A stretch of DNA of 64,000 nt, from the NCBI RefSeq assembly GCF_007828725.1, contig NZ_VIUW01000003.1:496001-560000 (forward strand), written 5' to 3'. Positions 30,959-45,852 of the stretch are shown in pieces; the first letter of the stretch is position 1; every line of letters begins with the position of its first letter. The position numbers were made by a program, and so were the translations under genes. This DNA comes from Marihabitans asiaticum. GTDB lineage: Bacteria; Actinomycetota; Actinomycetes; Actinomycetales; Dermatophilaceae. The notes beneath the pieces were generated by a model. The model was not told the origin of the DNA, did no database searches, and worked only from the letters and a program-made list of their open reading frames with translations.

Positions 30959-31530
30959 GCCGGCGCTCGGCCCTCGCCCGCAAGCCGGTCGTGCTGCTGC
31001 TGTGCGTCGCCGGCGCGATCATCGCGCTCGTCGCCTCGCGGAGCACCTGGGTGACGGGGACGGTGACCGCCGTGACCGGCGAGGTCCCCGCTGCGGCAAC
31101 CGGGGCCGAAGCCGCACCGGGTCTGGTCGGGCTCGCCCTCGTCGGCCTGGCCGCCGGGGTCGCCGCCGTGACGAGCGGGCGAGCCGGCCGGCTCGTCTCG
31201 GCCGTCGCGCTGGTCCTGCTCTCCCTCGCCCTCGTCGGCCTGGCGCTGCGGGCCGGGCTCGCCCCCTTCGCCATCCTGTCCGCCTCCCACGCGGACGGAC
31301 CGGAGCGGGTGGTCGACGCCTCGGCCACCCCCTGGCCGGTCCTCGGCGCCGCGGCTGCCGCCCCCTTCGTCCTGGCCGCTGCCGGTGTGCTGACCGGCGG
31401 ACGACGCTGGTCCGCCCTCGGTGAGGATCCGGGTGGGTCCCGCGCGCAGACGGCACCGAACCGTCCGACCGGACCGGCGCGCTCCGCCTGGGACCGGGTG
31501 AGCGACGGGGACGACCCGACCGACGGCTAG
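30955..31530 (+). CDS. Trp operon-associated membrane protein (TIGR02234)
   Basis: 191 residues from the GTG that overlaps the trpE stop. Four hydrophobic helices lie at about 12-28, 52-70, 79-97 and 130-148, with a cytosolic, proline/charged tail. The STW motif in the first loop (SRSTWVTGTV) and the position between trpE and trpC are typical of the actinobacterial family annotated as Trp biosynthesis associated, whose role is not known. The TAG stop doubles as part of the trpC promoter. Confidence 0.88.
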   Translation: MSRRSALARKPVVLLLCVAGAIIALVASRSTWVTGTVTAVTGEVPAAATGAEAAPGLVGLALVGLAAGVAAVTSGRAGRLVSAVALVLLSLALVGLALRAGLAPFAILSASHADGPERVVDASATPWPVLGAAAAAPFVLAAAGVLTGGRRWSALGEDPGGSRAQTAPNRPTGPARSAWDRVSDGDDPTDG

Positions 31531-31533
31531 CCT
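31528..31533 (+). promoter_or_regulatory. -10 element of a leaderless promoter for trpC, overlapping the previous stop
   Basis: TAGCCT ends six bases before the trpC ATG. Its TAG is the stop codon of the membrane protein gene. No ribosome-binding site lies between. Confidence 0.55.
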
Positions 31534-31539
31534 GGGGCC

Positions 31540-32322
31540 ATGCCGACCGTCCTCACCGACATCATCGACGGCGTGCGCGAGGACCTCGCGAGCCGGCAGC
31601 AGAGCACCTCACTCGCTGACATCCAGCGTCGCGCCGAGGCGGCTCCCGCAGCCCTCGACGTCATGCCGCGGCTCACCGCGCCCGGCCTGTCCGTCATCGC
31701 CGAGGTGAAGCGCTCCAGCCCCAGCCGCGGCCCGCTCGCCGACATCCCGGACCCGGCCGCCCTCGCCGCCCAGTACGCCGCCGGCGGGGCCGCGGCGATC
31801 TCCGTGCTCACCGAGGAGCGCCGCTTCGGCGGCTCCCTGGCCGACCTGCAGGCCGTCCGGTCCGTCGTCGACGTGCCGATCCTGCGCAAGGACTTCCTCG
31901 TCACCCCCTACCAGGTGTGGGAGGCGCGGGCCTACGGCGCCGACCTCGTCCTGCTCATCGTCGCCGCGCTGGACGACGCCCGGCTCGGCGAGCTGCTCGC
32001 GCTCACCGGGCAGCTCGGGATGACCGCGCTCGTCGAGGTCCACGACGAGGCCGAGACCGAGCGTGCCGTCGCCGCGGGCGCCGAGGTGATCGGGGTCAAC
32101 AACCGCGACCTGAAGACGCTCGAGGTGGACCTCGGGACCTTCGCGCGGGTGGCACCGCACATCCCGGAGCACTGCGTCACGGTGGCCGAGTCCGGCATCC
32201 GTGGGCCGGAGGCGGCGACGGACTTCGCCCGCGCCGGCGCCGACGCGGTCCTCGTCGGCGAGGCGCTGGTCACCGGGGGAGACCCGGCAGCGGCGGTCGC
32301 GAGCATGCGAGCCGGTCGATGA
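31540..32322 (+). CDS. trpC: Indole-3-glycerol phosphate synthase
   Basis: Closes the indole ring from carboxyphenylaminodeoxyribulose phosphate. It is a 260-residue monofunctional TIM barrel: [13 protein letters not shown] carries the catalytic Glu and Lys, [17 protein letters not shown] the second Lys, then [14 protein letters not shown] and [10 protein letters not shown]. It is followed by trpB in ATGA overlap. TrpF is not fused and not nearby; many actinobacteria use the dual-function HisA homolog PriA instead. Confidence 0.97.
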   Translation: MPTVLTDIIDGVREDLASRQQSTSLADIQRRAEAAPAALDVMPRLTAPGLSVIAEVKRSSPSRGPLADIPDPAALAAQYAAGGAAAISVLTEERRFGGSLADLQAVRSVVDVPILRKDFLVTPYQVWEARAYGADLVLLIVAALDDARLGELLALTGQLGMTALVEVHDEAETERAVAAGAEVIGVNNRDLKTLEVDLGTFARVAPHIPEHCVTVAESGIRGPEAATDFARAGADAVLVGEALVTGGDPAAAVASMRAGR

Positions 32323-33598
32323 GCGCCGCGCCGCGGCCGGGCCGGTTCGGGGCCTTCGGCGGCAGGTACGTCCCGGAAGCGCTCATCCCCGCTCTGGAAG
32401 AGCTCGACGAGGCCCGGCAGAAGGCGATGCTCGACCCCGAGTTCACCGACGAGCTCGAGCGGCTGCACCGGACCTACACCGGTCGGCCGAGCATCATCAC
32501 CGAGGTGCCGCGCTTCGCCGCCCACGCCGGCGGGGCGCGGGTCATCCTCAAGCGCGAGGACCTCAACCACACCGGCTCGCACAAGATCAACAACGTCCTC
32601 GCTCAGTGCCTCCTGACCCAGCGGATGGGCAAGCGCCGGGTCATCGCCGAGACCGGCGCCGGGCAGCACGGGGTCGCGACCGCGACGGCCGCCGCGCTCA
32701 TGGGCCTGGAGTGCACCGTCTACATGGGCAAGGTGGACACCGAGCGGCAGGCGCTCAACGTCGCCCGCATGCGCATCCTCGGTGCCGAGGTCGTCGCCGT
32801 CGAGCACGGCAGCGCCACCCTCAAGGACGCGATCAACGAGGCCCTGCGCGACTGGGTGACCAACGTCGAGCGCACGCACTACGTGCTCGGCACGGTCACG
32901 GGTCCGCACCCGTTCCCGGAGATGGTGCGCGACTTCCACGCGATCATCGGCGAGGAGGCCCGCCAGCAGGTCCTCGACCTCACCGGCCGCCTCCCCGACG
33001 CCGTCGTCGCGTGCGTCGGCGGCGGGTCCAACGCGATGGGGATCTTCCACCGCTTCGTCGACGACGCCGCGGTGCGCCTCGTCGGCGTCGAAGCCGGGGG
33101 AGAGGGCATCGAGGGTGGTCGCCACGCGGCCCGCTTCGCCTCCGCCGAGCCCGGCGTCCTGCACGGCGCGATGAGCTACCTCATGCAGGACGGGGAGGGC
33201 CAGACCCTCGAGACCCACTCGGTCTCGGCGGGCCTGGACTACCCCAGCGTCGGGCCGGAGCACGCGCACCTGCGCGACACCGGGCGGGCGCAGTACCGGT
33301 ATGCCACCGACGAGGAGGCGATGGAGGCCTTCCGCCTGCTCTGCCGCACCGAGGGCATCATCCCCGCCCTGGAGTCGGCCCACGCCCTCGCCGGGGCCCT
33401 CGAGATCGGGCGTGAGCTCGGCCCGGACGGGCTCGTCCTGGTCAACCTCTCCGGCCGGGGGGACAAGGACATGCACACCGCGGCCCGTTGGTTCGGTCTC
33501 GTCGAGGACGAAGGGGGCAGCGCCCCGGCCCCCGGGGCGGTCGTCACCGGGGGAGCCGAGGATGTCGGCGCGGCGAGCGTCGCGGACGGGGTCCAGGC

Positions 33599-33602
<4 letters not shown>
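32319..33602 (+). CDS. trpB: Tryptophan synthase beta chain
   Basis: PLP enzyme joining indole with serine. The 427 residues begin with [13 protein letters not shown]. The PLP Lys is in [10 protein letters not shown], the TrpB1 signature is [12 protein letters not shown], and the phosphate loop is [10 protein letters not shown]. The C-terminal 30 residues after MHTAARWFG are a non-conserved, Gly/Ala-rich extension. The start overlaps the trpC stop and the end overlaps trpA, so the two synthase subunits are coupled. Confidence 0.97.
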
Positions 33603-34485
<883 letters not shown>

Positions 34486-34489
<4 letters not shown>

Positions 34490-34956
34490 GGGCATCGTCT
34501 CGTGTCCTCGACGCCGTGGGCCTGCTCGCCCGGCTGATTCTTGGGGGAGCGCTGCTCCTCGCCGGAGGGCTCAAGGTCGGTAACCCCGTGGCGAGCGCAC
34601 GCGCCGTCCAGGCCTACGACGTCCTCCCCTTCGAGCTGGCCCGCTACGTCGGCTACGGCCTCCCGTACGCGGAGGTGGTCCTCGGCGCTCTGCTCGTGCT
34701 CGGGCTCTTCACCCGAGTGAGCGCCGCCATCGGGGCGCTGCTCATGGTCGTCTTCGTCGTCGGGATCGCCCAGGCGTGGGCTCGCGGGCTGACCATCGAC
34801 TGCGGGTGCTTCGGTGGCGGGGGGCAGGTCGCGGAGAACGAGACGAAGTACGGGCGCGAGATCGTTCGCGACATCGGCTTCGCGCTGTGCGGGGCCTGGC
34901 TTCTCTGGCGTCCGCAGAGCATGCTCAGCCTCGACCGGTATCTTCTCGGTCGCTGA
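34486..34956 (+). CDS. MauE/DoxX-family membrane redox protein
   Basis: 156 residues with four membrane helices (about 12-30, 52-75, 80-98, 125-145). The loop TIDCGCFGGGG (C106, C108) is the hallmark of MauE-like proteins, which support disulfide formation or electron transfer for periplasmic thiol proteins. It starts with a GTG in overlap with the trpA stop, and a DsbA-like thioredoxin follows 43 bases later. The two probably work as a membrane-linked disulfide pair outside the cell membrane. Functional pairing is inferred from adjacency. Confidence 0.82.
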
Positions 34957-34999
34957 CCCGACCAGCCCGCCCTTCCATGTCCCCTGACCAGGAGAACCG

Positions 35000-35779
35000 A
35001 TGAGTACCGACCGCAAGGCAAAGATCGACGCCGCGAAGAAGAAGAGCGGCGGGACCGGTGCCAACGCCATCGTCGTCGGCGGCATCGTGGCGATCGTCGC
35101 CGTGATCCTCGTCGTCGCGGGCGTCATCTGGTCGGCGCAGCAGGACAAGGGCGGCGACGGCTCGGCGCCCGCCAGCACCGAGATGGGCCAGCCCTTCAAC
35201 CCCTACCCGGATGCCGAGCTCGTGGAGGGTGCGCCGACCGTCCACGTCTACGAGGACTTCCGCTGCCCGGCATGCAAGATCTTCGAGGACGCCTTCGGGC
35301 AGTCGATCACCGAGCTCGCCCAGGACGGCAAGATCGCCCTGCAGGTGCACCTCAAGACCGTCATCGACACCAACTTCAACCAGGACAACTCCGCGATCGC
35401 GGCGAGCAACGCGCTCTGCGCCGCCGACCAGGGCGTCTGGACCGAGTACCACAAGGCGCTCTTCGACAACCAGCCGCAGGAGCCGAACGAGTTCAGCCAG
35501 GAGCAGTTCGAGCAGCTCGCCGAGCAGGCCGGGCTCTCCGGCGAGAAGCTCGACGCCTGGACCGAGTGCGCGCAGAACGAGACCTACGTCGACTACGTCA
35601 AGAGTGTCGACGACCAGTCGGTCAAGGACGGCGTCACCGGCACCCCGTCGCTCTCGGTCGGTGACACCAAGGTCAACTGGGGCTCCTTCGCCACCGAGGA
35701 CGGCCAGCCGGACATCGACGCCTTCGAGGAGGTCCTCACCTCCGGTGAGGTGCCGCAGGACCGGGTCGCCCAGCAGTGA
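35000..35779 (+). CDS. Membrane-anchored DsbA-family thiol-disulfide protein
   Basis: 259 residues: a Lys-rich cytosolic N-terminus, one membrane helix (about 22-45), and an extracellular thioredoxin-like domain. The active site CPAC (C89, C92) follows VHVYEDFR, and the cis-Pro loop is GTPSLSV near residue 215. It is acidic and Gln-rich, without a lipobox. GGAGA precedes the ATG. It probably oxidises or isomerises exported proteins with MauE upstream. It overlaps lgt by four bases, tying it to cell-envelope protein maturation. Confidence 0.88.
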   Translation: MSTDRKAKIDAAKKKSGGTGANAIVVGGIVAIVAVILVVAGVIWSAQQDKGGDGSAPASTEMGQPFNPYPDAELVEGAPTVHVYEDFRCPACKIFEDAFGQSITELAQDGKIALQVHLKTVIDTNFNQDNSAIAASNALCAADQGVWTEYHKALFDNQPQEPNEFSQEQFEQLAEQAGLSGEKLDAWTECAQNETYVDYVKSVDDQSVKDGVTGTPSLSVGDTKVNWGSFATEDGQPDIDAFEEVLTSGEVPQDRVAQQ

Positions 35780-36690
35780 GCCTCGGGCTCGCGCCGGCCA
35801 CCCTGCCCAGCCCCGAGGTCGCCGCGCTCTCGCTCGGGCCGATCACCCTGCACGCGTACGCGCTGTGCATCCTCGCGGGCATCATGGCCGCGGTCTGGAT
35901 CACCCAGCGCCGCCTCAGCGCCCGCGGCGGGCAGGACGGCGTCGTGGTGGACATCGCGCTGTGGGCGGTGCCGGCGGGGATCATCGGCGCCCGGATCTAC
36001 CACGTCATCACCACCCCTGACCCGTACTTCGGCCCGCAGGGCGAGCTCGTCGACGCGCTGAAGATCTGGAACGGCGGCCTGGGCATCTGGGGCGCGGTCG
36101 CCGGGGGTGCGATCGGCGCGTGGATCGCCTGCCGGCGCTACGACGTGCCGTTCCTCACCCTCGGCACGGCCATCGCGCCGGCCCTGCCGGTTGCGCAAGC
36201 GGTGGGTCGCTGGGGCAACTGGTTCAACAACGAGCTCTACGGGGGCCCCACCGACCTCCCCTGGGCGTTGGAGATCCACCGCTGGGACGCCGGCGCGGGC
36301 CGGGCGGTCACCGACGCCTCCGGGCAGGCCGAGGTGCTCGGCACCTTCCACCCGGTCTTCCTCTACGAGTCCCTGTTCTGCCTGGTCCTCGCCGTCCTGC
36401 TCCTCCTGCTCGAGCGGCGCCTGCCGGACCTCGCCCCGGGCCAGCTCTTCGGCGCCTACGTCGCCGGCTATCCCGTGGGCCGGGTCTTCCTTGAGCTGAT
36501 GCGCACCGACGAGGCCGAGGTGGTGCTCGGTCAGCGGCTGAACGTCTGGACCTCCCTCGTGGTCATGGGGCTCGGGGTGCTCATCTGGGTGGCGTGTGGG
36601 CGCCGACGAGCGTCGTCGACGAAGGACGCGGCCGATGAGGGCGGAGACTCAGGCCGTCTCACGATGAGAGACCAGAGGGTCACTAGGTAA
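35776..36690 (+). CDS. lgt: Phosphatidylglycerol-prolipoprotein diacylglyceryl transferase
   Basis: First enzyme of lipoprotein maturation, attaching diacylglycerol to the lipobox Cys at the outer face of the membrane. The 304 residues have about seven helices. The family signature is AVGRWGNWFNNELYGG, with its essential Arg, and a second Arg region is VGRVFLELMRTDE. The GTG start overlaps the DsbA-like gene. lgt downstream of trpA is an old actinobacterial arrangement; the two redox genes are inserted between them here. The last 35 residues are charged and cytosolic. Confidence 0.95.
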   Translation: MSLGLAPATLPSPEVAALSLGPITLHAYALCILAGIMAAVWITQRRLSARGGQDGVVVDIALWAVPAGIIGARIYHVITTPDPYFGPQGELVDALKIWNGGLGIWGAVAGGAIGAWIACRRYDVPFLTLGTAIAPALPVAQAVGRWGNWFNNELYGGPTDLPWALEIHRWDAGAGRAVTDASGQAEVLGTFHPVFLYESLFCLVLAVLLLLLERRLPDLAPGQLFGAYVAGYPVGRVFLELMRTDEAEVVLGQRLNVWTSLVVMGLGVLIWVACGRRRASSTKDAADEGGDSGRLTMRDQRVTR

Positions 36691-36703
36691 GACGGCCCCC
36701 TGA

Positions 36704-36709
36704 TATCCT
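36704..36709 (+). promoter_or_regulatory. Candidate -10 element for gltB
   Basis: TATCCT fits TAnnnT and predicts a start near 36716, leaving a leader of about 95 bases. No convincing -35 is visible. Confidence 0.5.
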
Positions 36710-36717
36710 CCGCTCCA

Positions 36718-36809
36718 GTGGCCGGTGCCGTCCACACCCGTGCAAGCCGACCTCGCCCCCCTGCGGCGAGGTCGGGGTGTCCCCACAAGTGAGAGGACGG
36801 TGATCGCCG

Positions 36810-36823
<14 letters not shown>
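36718..36823 (+). promoter_or_regulatory. Structured gltB leader with two mutually exclusive pairings
   Basis: A perfect 11-base stem is formed by 36747-36757 (CCGACCTCGCC) and 36765-36775 (GGCGAGGTCGG), with a seven-base loop. The ten bases CGACCTCGCC occur again at 36814-36823, immediately after the gltB start codon at 36810. The 3' arm can therefore pair either with the upstream arm or with the beginning of the coding region. A GGGG-TGT-CCCC stem (36774-36784) and a bulged stem near 36718-36735 are also possible. GAGAGGA at 36791-36797 is the ribosome-binding site. I recognise no known riboswitch class. The pairing is seen; regulation is inferred. Confidence 0.6.
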
Positions 36824-41355
<4,532 letters not shown>

Positions 41356-41363
<8 letters not shown>

Positions 41364-42813
41364 CCCGAAGGGCTTCCTCACCACCCGTGAGCGCGAGCTG
41401 CCCGCCCGCCGACCCGTCGATGTCCGGATCAAGGACTGGCAGGAGGTCTACGAGGAGCAGCAGCTCGGCCAGCTCCAGCGCCAGGCGGGCCGCTGCATGG
41501 ACTGCGGCATCCCGTTCTGCCACTCCGGCTGCCCGCTCGGCAACCTCATCCCGGAGTGGAACACCCTGGCCTGGAAGGGGGAGTGGCACGACGCCATCGA
41601 GCGGCTGCACGCCACAAACAACTTCCCCGAGTTCACCGGTCGGCTGTGCCCGGCGCCCTGCGAGACCGCGTGCGTCCTCGGCATCAACCAGCCGGCGGTG
41701 ACGATCAAGCAGGTCGAGCTCACGACGATCGAGGAGGCCTTCGGTCGCGGGGACGTCCCGCCGCAGATCCCGGACCGGCTCACCGGCAAGACGGTCGCCG
41801 TCGTCGGCTCGGGCCCGGCGGGGCTGGCGGTCGCCCAGCAGCTCACCCGGTCCGGGCACACCGTCGCCGTCTACGAGCGGGCGGACAAGCCCGGCGGCCT
41901 GATGCGCTACGGCATCCCGGAGTTCAAGATGGAGAAGCGCATCCTGGACCGGCGGATCACCCAGATGCGCTCGGAGGGCACCCGCTTCCGCTCCGGAGTC
42001 GACGTCGGCAGCGAGGTCACCGGCCAGCAGCTGCGCGACCGGTACGACGCGATCGTGCTCGCGGTCGGCGCCACCGTGCCACGCGATCTTCCGGTCCCCG
42101 GGCGTGAGCTCGCCGGTGTCGTGCAGGCCATGGACTTCCTGCCCGACGCCAACCGCGTGGCCCTGGGCGAGGAGGTCGAGGGTCAGGTCACGGCCGCAGG
42201 CAAGGATGTCGTCATCATCGGTGGTGGAGACACCGGCGCCGACTGCCTCGGCACCTCCATCCGCCAGGGCGCCCGGTCGGTCACCAGCCTGGAGATCATG
42301 CCCCAGCCGGGGGAGGAGCGGGCGGCGAACCAGCCCTGGCCCACCTACCCGATGCTCTACCGCGTCGCGTCGGCGCACGAGGAGGGCGGCGACCGGGTCT
42401 ACGCGGTCTCGACCACCGAGATCGTCGGGGACGACGAGGGCAACGTCGCGGGTCTGCGCCTCACCGAGGTGAAGCGCACCGACGACGGCTTCGAGCCGGT
42501 CGAGGGCAGCGAGCGCGAGATCCCGGCCCAGCTCATCCTCCTCGCCATGGGGTTCCTCGGCCCGCAGGGCGAAGGGGTGGTCGAGCAGCTCGGCGTCGAG
42601 CTCGACGAGCGCTCGAACATCGTGCGGGACCGCCGGTACATGACGAGCGTGCCGGGCGTCTTCGTCGCCGGCGACGCCGGTCGCGGCCAGTCCCTCATCG
42701 TGTGGGCGATCGCCGAGGGGCGGGCGGCCGCGCACGGCGTCGACGAGTACCTCATGGGCGAGTCGAAGCTGCCGCGACCCGTGGAGCCGACCGATCGACC
42801 GCTGACCGTCTGA
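41356..42813 (+). CDS. gltD: Glutamate synthase (NADPH) small subunit
   Basis: Supplies electrons from NADPH to GltB through FAD and two [4Fe-4S] clusters. The 485 residues start [16 protein letters not shown]. The cluster cysteines lie in [16 protein letters not shown] and [12 protein letters not shown], the FAD fold is [14 protein letters not shown], and the NADPH fold is [13 protein letters not shown]. The C-terminal [20 protein letters not shown] closes the FAD site. The ATG lies inside the end of gltB behind GGAGG at 41345-41349, so the subunits are coupled. Confidence 0.97.
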
Positions 42814-42829
42814 GGCACGCGCCGGCACG

Positions 42830-42835
42830 TAGACT
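42830..42835 (+). promoter_or_regulatory. -10 element of a leaderless promoter for pyk
   Basis: TAGACT ends seven bases before the pyk ATG. No ribosome-binding site precedes the start. Confidence 0.6.
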
Positions 42836-42842
42836 CGGGGCC

Positions 42843-44288
42843 ATGCGCCGAGCGAAGATCGTCTGCACCCTAGGACCGGCCACGTCGACCCCGCAGCGCA
42901 TCCAGGAGATCGTCGCCTCGGGCATGGACCTCGCGCGGTTCAACCTCTCCCACGGTGACTACGCCTTCCACGAGGAGAACTACCGTGCCGTGCGGGCGGC
43001 GGGGGACGCGATGGGCCGCGCGGTCGGCACGCTCGTCGACCTGCAAGGCCCCAAGATCCGCACCGGTCGGTTCGCGCAGGGCCCGGTGCGGCTCAACGCC
43101 GGCGACAAGTTCACGATCACGACCAGGGACGTCCCGGGGGACGCGACCGAGGTCGGCACGACGTACGACGGGTTGCCCCGCGACGTCAGCGCCGGGGACC
43201 GGATCCTCATCGATGACGGCAAGATCTCGCTCTCGGTCCACGACGTCACCGAGACCGACGTCCGCTGCGTCGTGATCTACGGCGGATCGCTCTCGGACAA
43301 CAAGGGCATCAACCTCCCCGGCGTGCCGGTCTCCGTGCCGGCCCTGAGCGAGAAGGACGAGGAGGACCTGCGCTGGGCGCTGCACCTGCGCGCCGACTAC
43401 ATCGCGCTGAGCTTCGTGCGCAGCCCGCACGACATCCAGCGGGTGCACGCGATCATGGACGAGGAGGGGGTGCGTCTGCCGGTCATCGCCAAGATCGAGA
43501 AGCCGCAGGCGGTCGCCGACCTCGAGGCCGTCATCGACGCCTTCGACGGGATCATGGTGGCCCGGGGAGACCTCGGGGTCGAGATGCCCCTCGAGGAGGT
43601 CCCGGTCGTGCAGAAGCGGGCGGTCGAACTGGCCCGTCGCAAGGCCAAGCCGGTCATCGTCGCCACCCAGGTGCTGGAGTCGATGGTGGACAACAGCCGC
43701 CCGACCCGGGCCGAGGCCTCGGACGCCGCCAACGCCGTGCTGGACGGGGCCGACGCGCTGATGCTCTCGGGCGAGACCGCCGCGGGCAAGTTCCCGATCG
43801 AGACGGTCAAGACGATGGCTCGGATCATCACGAGCACCGAGAAGCAGGCGCTGCACCGCATCGGTGACCTCGACGGCATGGGCCGGACCCAGGGGGTGGT
43901 CATCGCCCGAGCGGCCACCGACATCGGCGAGGAGCTCGGGGTGAGGTTCCTCATCGCCTTCACCCAGACCGGGGGGACCGCCCGGCGCCTTGCCCAGCTC
44001 CGCCCGAAGCTGCCGATCCTTGCCTTCAGCCCACTCCAGGACGTCCGCTCCCAGCTGGCGCTCGTCTGGGGCATCGAGACCTTCCTGACGCCTGAGGTCA
44101 CGAGCACCGACCAGTACGCGATGATGGTCGACGAGGTGCTGCTGGACTCCGGTCGCGGCGACGAGGGCGACAAGGTGGTCATCGTCGCGGGGTCCCCTCC
44201 CGGCATCCCCGGCTCGACGAACGGGATCCGGGTGCACCGGCTCGGCGATGCGCGCAACGGTGTGGCGAGCGCCTACCGGATGCTCTGA
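42843..44288 (+). CDS. pyk: Pyruvate kinase
   Basis: Last step of glycolysis, phosphoenolpyruvate plus ADP to pyruvate and ATP. The 481 residues start directly at [14 protein letters not shown]. The active-site signature is [11 protein letters not shown], with its catalytic Lys and Glu, and [15 protein letters not shown] follows. The potassium-site region NLSHGD, the B-domain (about 70-170) and the C-terminal allosteric domain (about 355-480) are complete. It is probably leaderless. The gene is followed by tRNA-Leu about 30 bases later. A high-GC antisense frame across it is a shadow. Confidence 0.97.
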   Translation: MRRAKIVCTLGPATSTPQRIQEIVASGMDLARFNLSHGDYAFHEENYRAVRAAGDAMGRAVGTLVDLQGPKIRTGRFAQGPVRLNAGDKFTITTRDVPGDATEVGTTYDGLPRDVSAGDRILIDDGKISLSVHDVTETDVRCVVIYGGSLSDNKGINLPGVPVSVPALSEKDEEDLRWALHLRADYIALSFVRSPHDIQRVHAIMDEEGVRLPVIAKIEKPQAVADLEAVIDAFDGIMVARGDLGVEMPLEEVPVVQKRAVELARRKAKPVIVATQVLESMVDNSRPTRAEASDAANAVLDGADALMLSGETAAGKFPIETVKTMARIITSTEKQALHRIGDLDGMGRTQGVVIARAATDIGEELGVRFLIAFTQTGGTARRLAQLRPKLPILAFSPLQDVRSQLALVWGIETFLTPEVTSTDQYAMMVDEVLLDSGRGDEGDKVVIVAGSPPGIPGSTNGIRVHRLGDARNGVASAYRML

Positions 44289-44304
44289 CCTTTGGCGGCG
44301 CCGA

Positions 44305-44310
44305 TATGCT
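44305..44310 (+). promoter_or_regulatory. Candidate -10 element for tRNA-Leu
   Basis: TATGCT lies nine bases before the mature 5' end of the tRNA. A -35 box is not convincing. Confidence 0.45.
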
Positions 44311-44319
44311 GTGGTCCGC

Positions 44320-44402
44320 GCCGGGGTGGTGGAATGGCAGACACGGAGCACTCAAAATGCTCTGCCCGCAAGGGCGTGCGGGTTCGAGTCCCGCTCCCGG
44401 CA
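44320..44402 (+). tRNA. tRNA-Leu (anticodon CAA)
   Basis: An 83-base class II tRNA. The acceptor stem GCCGGGG pairs with TCCCGGC (one G-T), followed by discriminator A at 44402. The anticodon stem GAGCA/TGCTC encloses the loop CTCAAAA, giving anticodon CAA, which reads TTG. A variable arm (about TGCCCGCAAGGGCG) marks the leucine type, and the T arm contains GGTTCGAGTCC. CCA is not encoded. TTG is rare in this window, so it serves a minor codon. Confidence 0.95.
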
Positions 44403-44456
44403 CGTCGCCAAGCCCCCGCTGGCACGATCCAGCACGAACCGACAGTGAGGTCGTAG

Positions 44457-45062
44457 ATGACGCCGACTGACCAGACCGGCTCCCAAGCCCCCCGGCGCAT
44501 CCTCATCGCCGAGGACGAGGCGCTGATCCGGGGTGACCTGGCCGAGATGCTCGTCGAAGAGGGTTACGAGGTGGTCGGGCAGGCTGGTGACGGGCAGGAG
44601 GCGGTGGCCCTCGCCGAGGAGCTGCGGCCGGACCTGGCGATCTGCGACGTCAAGATGCCGGTCATGGACGGGCTCGCCGCGGCCGAGGCGATCGGCAACC
44701 AGCGGATCTGTCCCGTTGTCATGCTCACCGCCTTCAGCCAGCGCGAGCTCGTCGAGCGCGCGAGGGACGCCGGGGTGATGGGGTACGTCATCAAGCCCTT
44801 CACCATGGCCGACGTCCGCCCCGCCATCGAGGTCGCGATGTCCCGCTGGGCCGAGCTGCACGCGCTCGAGGACGAGGTGGCCGACCTCGGGGAGCGCCTC
44901 GAGACCCGCAAGGCGGTCGAGAGGGCGAAGGGGGTCCTGATGAAGAAGCTCAAGATCACCGAGGCCGAGGCCTTCCGGTGGATCCAGAAGACCGCCATGG
45001 ACCGGCGGATGGGGATGCGCGAGGTCGCCGACGCGGTCGTGGCCGGGATGGACAAGGCCTGA
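44457..45062 (+). CDS. pdtaR: ANTAR-domain response regulator (PdtaR type)
   Basis: Two-component regulator that acts on RNA: phosphorylation lets the ANTAR domain bind paired hairpins and prevent termination. The 201 residues have a receiver domain (about 14-130) with the acidic pocket AEDEA, phospho-acceptor D64 in ICDVKMP and Lys in YVIKPF. A short coiled linker then leads to an ANTAR domain (about 138-195) with [15 protein letters not shown] and [19 protein letters not shown]. Its kinase (PdtaS) is not in the window. The place next to pyk and polA matches mycobacteria (Rv1626). No ANTAR target hairpin pair was found here. Confidence 0.93.
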   Translation: MTPTDQTGSQAPRRILIAEDEALIRGDLAEMLVEEGYEVVGQAGDGQEAVALAEELRPDLAICDVKMPVMDGLAAAEAIGNQRICPVVMLTAFSQRELVERARDAGVMGYVIKPFTMADVRPAIEVAMSRWAELHALEDEVADLGERLETRKAVERAKGVLMKKLKITEAEAFRWIQKTAMDRRMGMREVADAVVAGMDKA

Positions 45063-45080
45063 TCCACCCCCTTCGCCCGG

Positions 45081-45827
45081 TCAGCGCAGGCTGATCACCA
45101 GCTCGGTGAGCAGCGGGGCGATGACCAGGGCCGGCAGGAGGTCACCCACCGGGATATCGCGGATGCGCAGCAGCCGCAGCGAGATTCCGACGAGGACGAG
45201 GCCGCCGGTCGCGGTGAGCACGAGGATGTGCGCCTCCGGCAGAACCGACCCCAGGGCCCACCCGACCGCGGTGAGCGTGCCCTGGACGACCCCGACGCTG
45301 ACCGCCGAGAAGAGCACGCCGACGCCGAAGGTCGAGGCGAAGGCCAGGGAGGCGAAACCGTCGAGGACCGCCTTGAGGGCGAGCTTGTCGATGCCCCGCC
45401 CGAGGCCGTCGTCGAGGCTGCCGAGGATCGTCAGGGGCCCCACGCAGAAGAGCAGGCTCGCGGTCAGCCATCCCTCGATGAACCGCTCCCGGCTCTCGTG
45501 CGAGGTGCTGCGCTGACCGACGACGCGCTGGACACGCCCGGCGAGGGACTCCAGCCGCTCCTCGATGCGCAGCAGGGACCCGGCGATCCCGCCGAGCAGC
45601 AACGACCCGAGGACCACGAGGATCGGGGCGCCGGAGCCGAGCGCGTCCGAGACGACGGGCGAGGTCACCTCGGCGACGCTCAGGCCGGCCATGAGCAGGG
45701 TGACCAGGCCCAGACCGTCGGTGACGACGCTGCGGGTCCGCTCGGGCAGACGGTTGCCGACGAGGATCCCCAGGCCGCCGCCGACGAGCACGGTGACGAT
45801 GTTGAGCAGCGTGCCGGTGCCGATCAT
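45081..45827 (-). CDS. DUF554 family membrane protein
   Basis: 248 residues, almost entirely hydrophobic, with about seven helices and the family-typical GTLLNIVTVLVGGGLGILVG start and VGPLTILGSLDDGLG motif. DUF554 (YdfK-like) proteins are proposed transporters with no known substrate. GAGGGAG lies eight bases before the ATG at 45827. It is probably cotranscribed with the thioesterase upstream (25-base gap) and converges on pdtaR with an 18-base gap. Confidence 0.88.
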   Translation of the reverse strand: MIGTGTLLNIVTVLVGGGLGILVGNRLPERTRSVVTDGLGLVTLLMAGLSVAEVTSPVVSDALGSGAPILVVLGSLLLGGIAGSLLRIEERLESLAGRVQRVVGQRSTSHESRERFIEGWLTASLLFCVGPLTILGSLDDGLGRGIDKLALKAVLDGFASLAFASTFGVGVLFSAVSVGVVQGTLTAVGWALGSVLPEAHILVLTATGGLVLVGISLRLLRIRDIPVGDLLPALVIAPLLTELVISLR

Positions 45828-45852
45828 CGCCGTGCTCCCTCAGATCGCTCGG

